From the NCBI GenBank assembly GCA_008931825.1, contig QXVZ01026308.1, forward strand, positions 1-33,838: DNA of 33,838 nt. The letters are read 5' to 3'. How positions within the stretch are numbered: the stretch's first letter is position 1; each line of letters starts with the position of its first letter. A program made the translations under genes and the position numbers. This DNA is from Phallusia fumigata (Eukaryota > Chordata > Ascidiacea > Phlebobranchia > Ascidiidae). Of the stretch, positions 31,226 through 33,838 are shown piece after piece. The notes under the pieces were generated by a model, which made no database searches, was not told the origin of the DNA, and worked only from the letters and a program-made list of their open reading frames with translations.

Positions 31226-33636
31226 GTAAGTGCATTTTTCTCAAAATAACGCTATTAAAACAAAATATGTAAGTCCTTTCATTGAAAATGCACTGTAGCG
31301 GATTTTTTGTGAGTGTCACTTTATTTAAAGACAACAGCCACAACGTCAGTTTGTCTCAGTAATTGGATCTCAGATGATTAGCTGAGGCCCAGGTAATAAC
31401 CAACGTATGGCAACCACAATGTCGAAGTGTAAGAACACTGGTAATTTCACCATTGAGTCCTATCCACCAGCGGTCAAAACAATTTTGGAAACGGAGACTC
31501 CTTCAAACCTTTTGGGAAATCTTTTGTGATTTGTTGTTTAGAATTGGTTGTGAAGGAGGCTTTAGAGGCTTTCAGTAAAAAAGTAGAGACTTTAGAGGGT
31601 GAGGGGGTCCATGATGCTGGGGACATGCTGCACTGTAACTAGCGCATTGTTTTTCGGAAGTATATTTATGTCGACCCCAAATGTTAGTTGTTCCAAGTTC
31701 GTTTGCCGAGTTTATTAAACTTAAACGACTATTGATAACATTTTCTGTATTTACCGCCTTTTCAACTGTTAAGGTCTCAAATTTCTTTGTTTACCTGTGG
31801 TGCAATTTTTTCATACGCACATTCTTTCCATATGTTACTTTGATTTTGTGTGTTACAGGAGTGCATGTCACATTCACAGTTTCTTCCCAACCCAGTCAGG
31901 CAATAGGATCGTCTGGAATAGTCACTGCTACGATTTCAAATGTCCCAACAAAATACTTTGCTGTCTCGGCATACCTGAATGAAGCGATTTATGCAAATGT
32001 AAGTTTACAATTGGGAAAGCCATGCGACAAATCGCTTGGTCTTGGATATTGTCGGGTATTAACAGTAAATGACTCCTCATGAAATATGCCGTTGAATTTA
32101 ATTTTGCATTTTCACTGGTATAAAAAGCACAATGGTACTTTTAAACAATTCTAACAGTGTTTTTATGGGTGGAATAACCTTTTTTACGCATTTAGGTTTG
32201 TTTGTAGTGCAAAACTATTACCTACGGTATATTGACCCAAATGTTATTGGTACATCATGAAAACGTCTAATAACGTATTGCACAGACATGTAATAATGAC
32301 TATGCTAGCAGCCGGCATTCAGCTTGCAGTGGATAGGTCAGGCAATTATCCCTAAAACCGAACTTCTTAAATTCACTCCATCTAGAAATTATTAACACAA
32401 ACCGACTTTTAGACCATTGGATTAGCTGAATTGAACTCTGAGTCGAACATGTGTCTTGATGACTTGTTACCAAACATACATTTCAGGTGAAAAAATTCAG
32501 AAAAATAGGAAACAAATTTTTTTGTCTAACGCCGATTTGTTCTTTTTGGTCAAAAAATAATCGTTCAAATTTATTTTGCACAGTTGGTAAACGGGTATTT
32601 GAAGTTCATTTTCAGGTTTGATCCCAGTTGATCGCTAAAAAGTAATAGCAACAGCAACATTTATTTAGGTAGATCTCTAAAAAGTTTTACCAACAAAAAG
32701 CATTTTAAAATAATTCCTACTTGTTTTTTTAATTTAAATATTACTTGTCTTGTTTACATGCCCTTTTGAACCTCAATCTTAACCGAAATGTGTTTTTTTT
32801 TACCGTAGATACATAATATGCTTGTTTTTGGTTGTCTAAAATATTAACCCGATAGGTTTAGTACCGAAGCGGCCCGCTAAATTATCGCGCCGTTTTAACA
32901 GAACTACCTATTAGCAGTGCGTCGAATCGAGAAGTCAATTCTTACAATTTTTAAAAAGGCAATCAGGAAATAGAATGCCGGGTTAAGGGCAAAGCTCGTT
33001 TGATCATTTAAAATTAACAGGGATGTATTTTTTAAATTGATTTAATTTTTGCAGATGCTCTTCCACCGATGTCATCAAAAACAAAACATACACTATTCAG
33101 GTTGCTATTGATAAACTAGAATCACGCCATGATAGTATAATATGGCAGGTTGATGCTGATATGCATCGAGTGAATTTGGATGTCAAAGGTAAGTTTTATC
33201 ACTTTACAGGTAAAGAAACTCTTCTGTAAACATACGCGCGCATAAACATGAAGGAATAAATAGGATTTGGCAACTTTACCCAGTGATGCAACAACGACAA
33301 TAAAGATTGTAAAGAGACATGATCGCCCACAATTAAAAAAAAACACCGCGATCCTACAAGGTTGAAATCTCCATATAATTTCCCAATACCACACGACTAA
33401 ATTACGATCATGTAAGGTTCGATCTTCGTATGCACATTGTATAGGTTTATTACAATTACATTTTGCAGACTGTGGAAACGTTACCCTCCCAGGGGTTGTA
33501 CAAGATGCCCCAACAAACCAGAGTTACCTCAGCACACATACCTTTTCATGCAGTATGCCACAATATCTGCCTGCCACTGCTACAGCTGTTTGTCAAGCAG
33601 ATGCAACATGGAGCTTAATTTTATTTTGCATCAGGG
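31147..33636 (+). CDS. CCP (sushi) domain receptor, 5' part, runs off window
   Basis: Exons 31147-31225, 31859-31998, 32413-32486, 33055-33188 and 33469-33636, all with GT/AG borders and compatible phases (1, 0, 2, 1, 1). The protein starts with a signal peptide, then about 115 residues of an unrecognised N-terminal module, then one CCP domain with four Cys and a Trp. By comparison with the inverted paralogue at 8089-4076, more CCP exons, a transmembrane exon and a short tail should follow outside the window. It would act at the cell surface as a recognition or adhesion receptor (inference). No stop, frameshift or bad splice site was seen, so this is the likely functional member. It resembles Ciona vCRL1-type receptors in outline only. 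Confidence 0.85.
31859..31998 (+). CDS. Exon 2: N-terminal module, first part
   Basis: Acceptor GTGTTACAG, donor GTAAGT, 140 bases. Peptide VHVTFTVSSQPSQAIGSSGI then VTATISNVP and YFAVSAYLNEAIYAN. Beta-rich in appearance, no Cys. Confidence 0.82.
32413..32486 (+). CDS. Exon 3: N-terminal module, middle
   Basis: Acceptor GACTTTTAG, donor GTGAAA, 74 bases, phase 0 to 2. Peptide TIGLAELNSESNMCLDDLLP then NIHF. This small exon is needed to bring exons 2 and 4 into one frame. Its single Cys may pair with the one in exon 4. Confidence 0.78.
33055..33188 (+). CDS. Exon 4: N-terminal module, last part
   Basis: Acceptor TTTTTGCAG, donor GTAAGT, 134 bases, phase 2 to 1. Peptide CSSTDVIKNKTYTIQVAIDK, then SIIWQVDADMHRVNLDVK. 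The IIWQ motif is conserved in the paralogue. Confidence 0.8.
33469..33636 (+). CDS. CCP1 exon
   Basis: Acceptor TTTTGCAG, donor GTAAGT, 168 bases, phase 1 to 1. Starts CGNVTLPGVVQDAP; Cys also in TFSCSM, AVCQAD and FCIRG, Trp in ATWSL. A complete CCP domain. Confidence 0.85.
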
Positions 33637-33838
33637 GTAAGTAGACTTTTGCTTGTAAAAAAACCTTAATGTTTGTTTTGTGTTAACAAACTAGTGCGCT
33701 TTAAACCACATGTTTGTACGGTGGCCCACAAGTGCATTTTTTTTTTCAGTGCAAGCATTTTGTTTTTCAATACAAACATTTTTTTTAGTGCAAACATTTT
33801 TTTTCCAGGGCAACAACTTTTTTGCAGACGGTTTTTTT

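Noticed and set aside
1-33838. CRISPR array, operon or prophage
   Set aside because: No short regularly spaced repeats, no ribosome-binding-site-led gene runs, and clear introns throughout.

Overview
This window looks like eukaryotic nuclear DNA from an AT-rich, compact animal genome. Exons are short (60-225 bases), have GT/AG borders and often start and end in phase 1. My best guess is a tunicate such as Ciona. That is an inference from intron style, the receptor type and the signs of a highly heterozygous assembly; no marker in the window proves it. No bacterial-style genes are present, and most long open frames are chance.

The clearest content is a family of cell-surface receptors with complement control protein (CCP/sushi) domains. 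On the minus strand, 8089 down to 4076, ten exons spell a whole receptor: signal peptide, a three-exon N-terminal module, five CCP exons, a transmembrane exon and a short basic tail. On the plus strand, from 31147 to the window end, is a paralogue in opposite orientation with the first five exons; its 3' part lies outside. Homologous exons agree in phase and almost exactly in length (79, 140, 73/74, 134, 167/168). The plus copy is clean, while the minus copy carries five independent lesions and is read as a decaying pseudogene or null allele. A third receptor 3' end (partial CCP, transmembrane, tail) lies on the plus strand at 18014-18847; its 5' exons were not found.

A different gene for an unrecognised multi-pass membrane protein runs on the minus strand from about 25887 to 23077, with a truncated copy of its last exon at 26032-26150. 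A broken C2H2 zinc-finger gene lies at 1860-2247.

The rest is mostly repeats. From about 8310 to 15150 is an array of diverged, roughly 2-kb units. From about 26.2 to 30.6 kb there are inverted repeats, a foldback element and a pair of hAT-like terminal inverted repeats. A dispersed repeat is shared between 15.86 and 28.85 kb. Three near-identical direct duplications, each separated by a single N (at 22793, 27420, 28956), look like assembly joins between alleles.

Functionally, the receptors should be type I membrane proteins: the N-terminal module and CCP domains outside the cell, one membrane span, and a short tail. Established knowledge: Ciona has a highly variable CCP receptor, vCRL1, linked to allorecognition and blood development. 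The architecture here resembles that type, but I cannot confirm identity from sequence alone.
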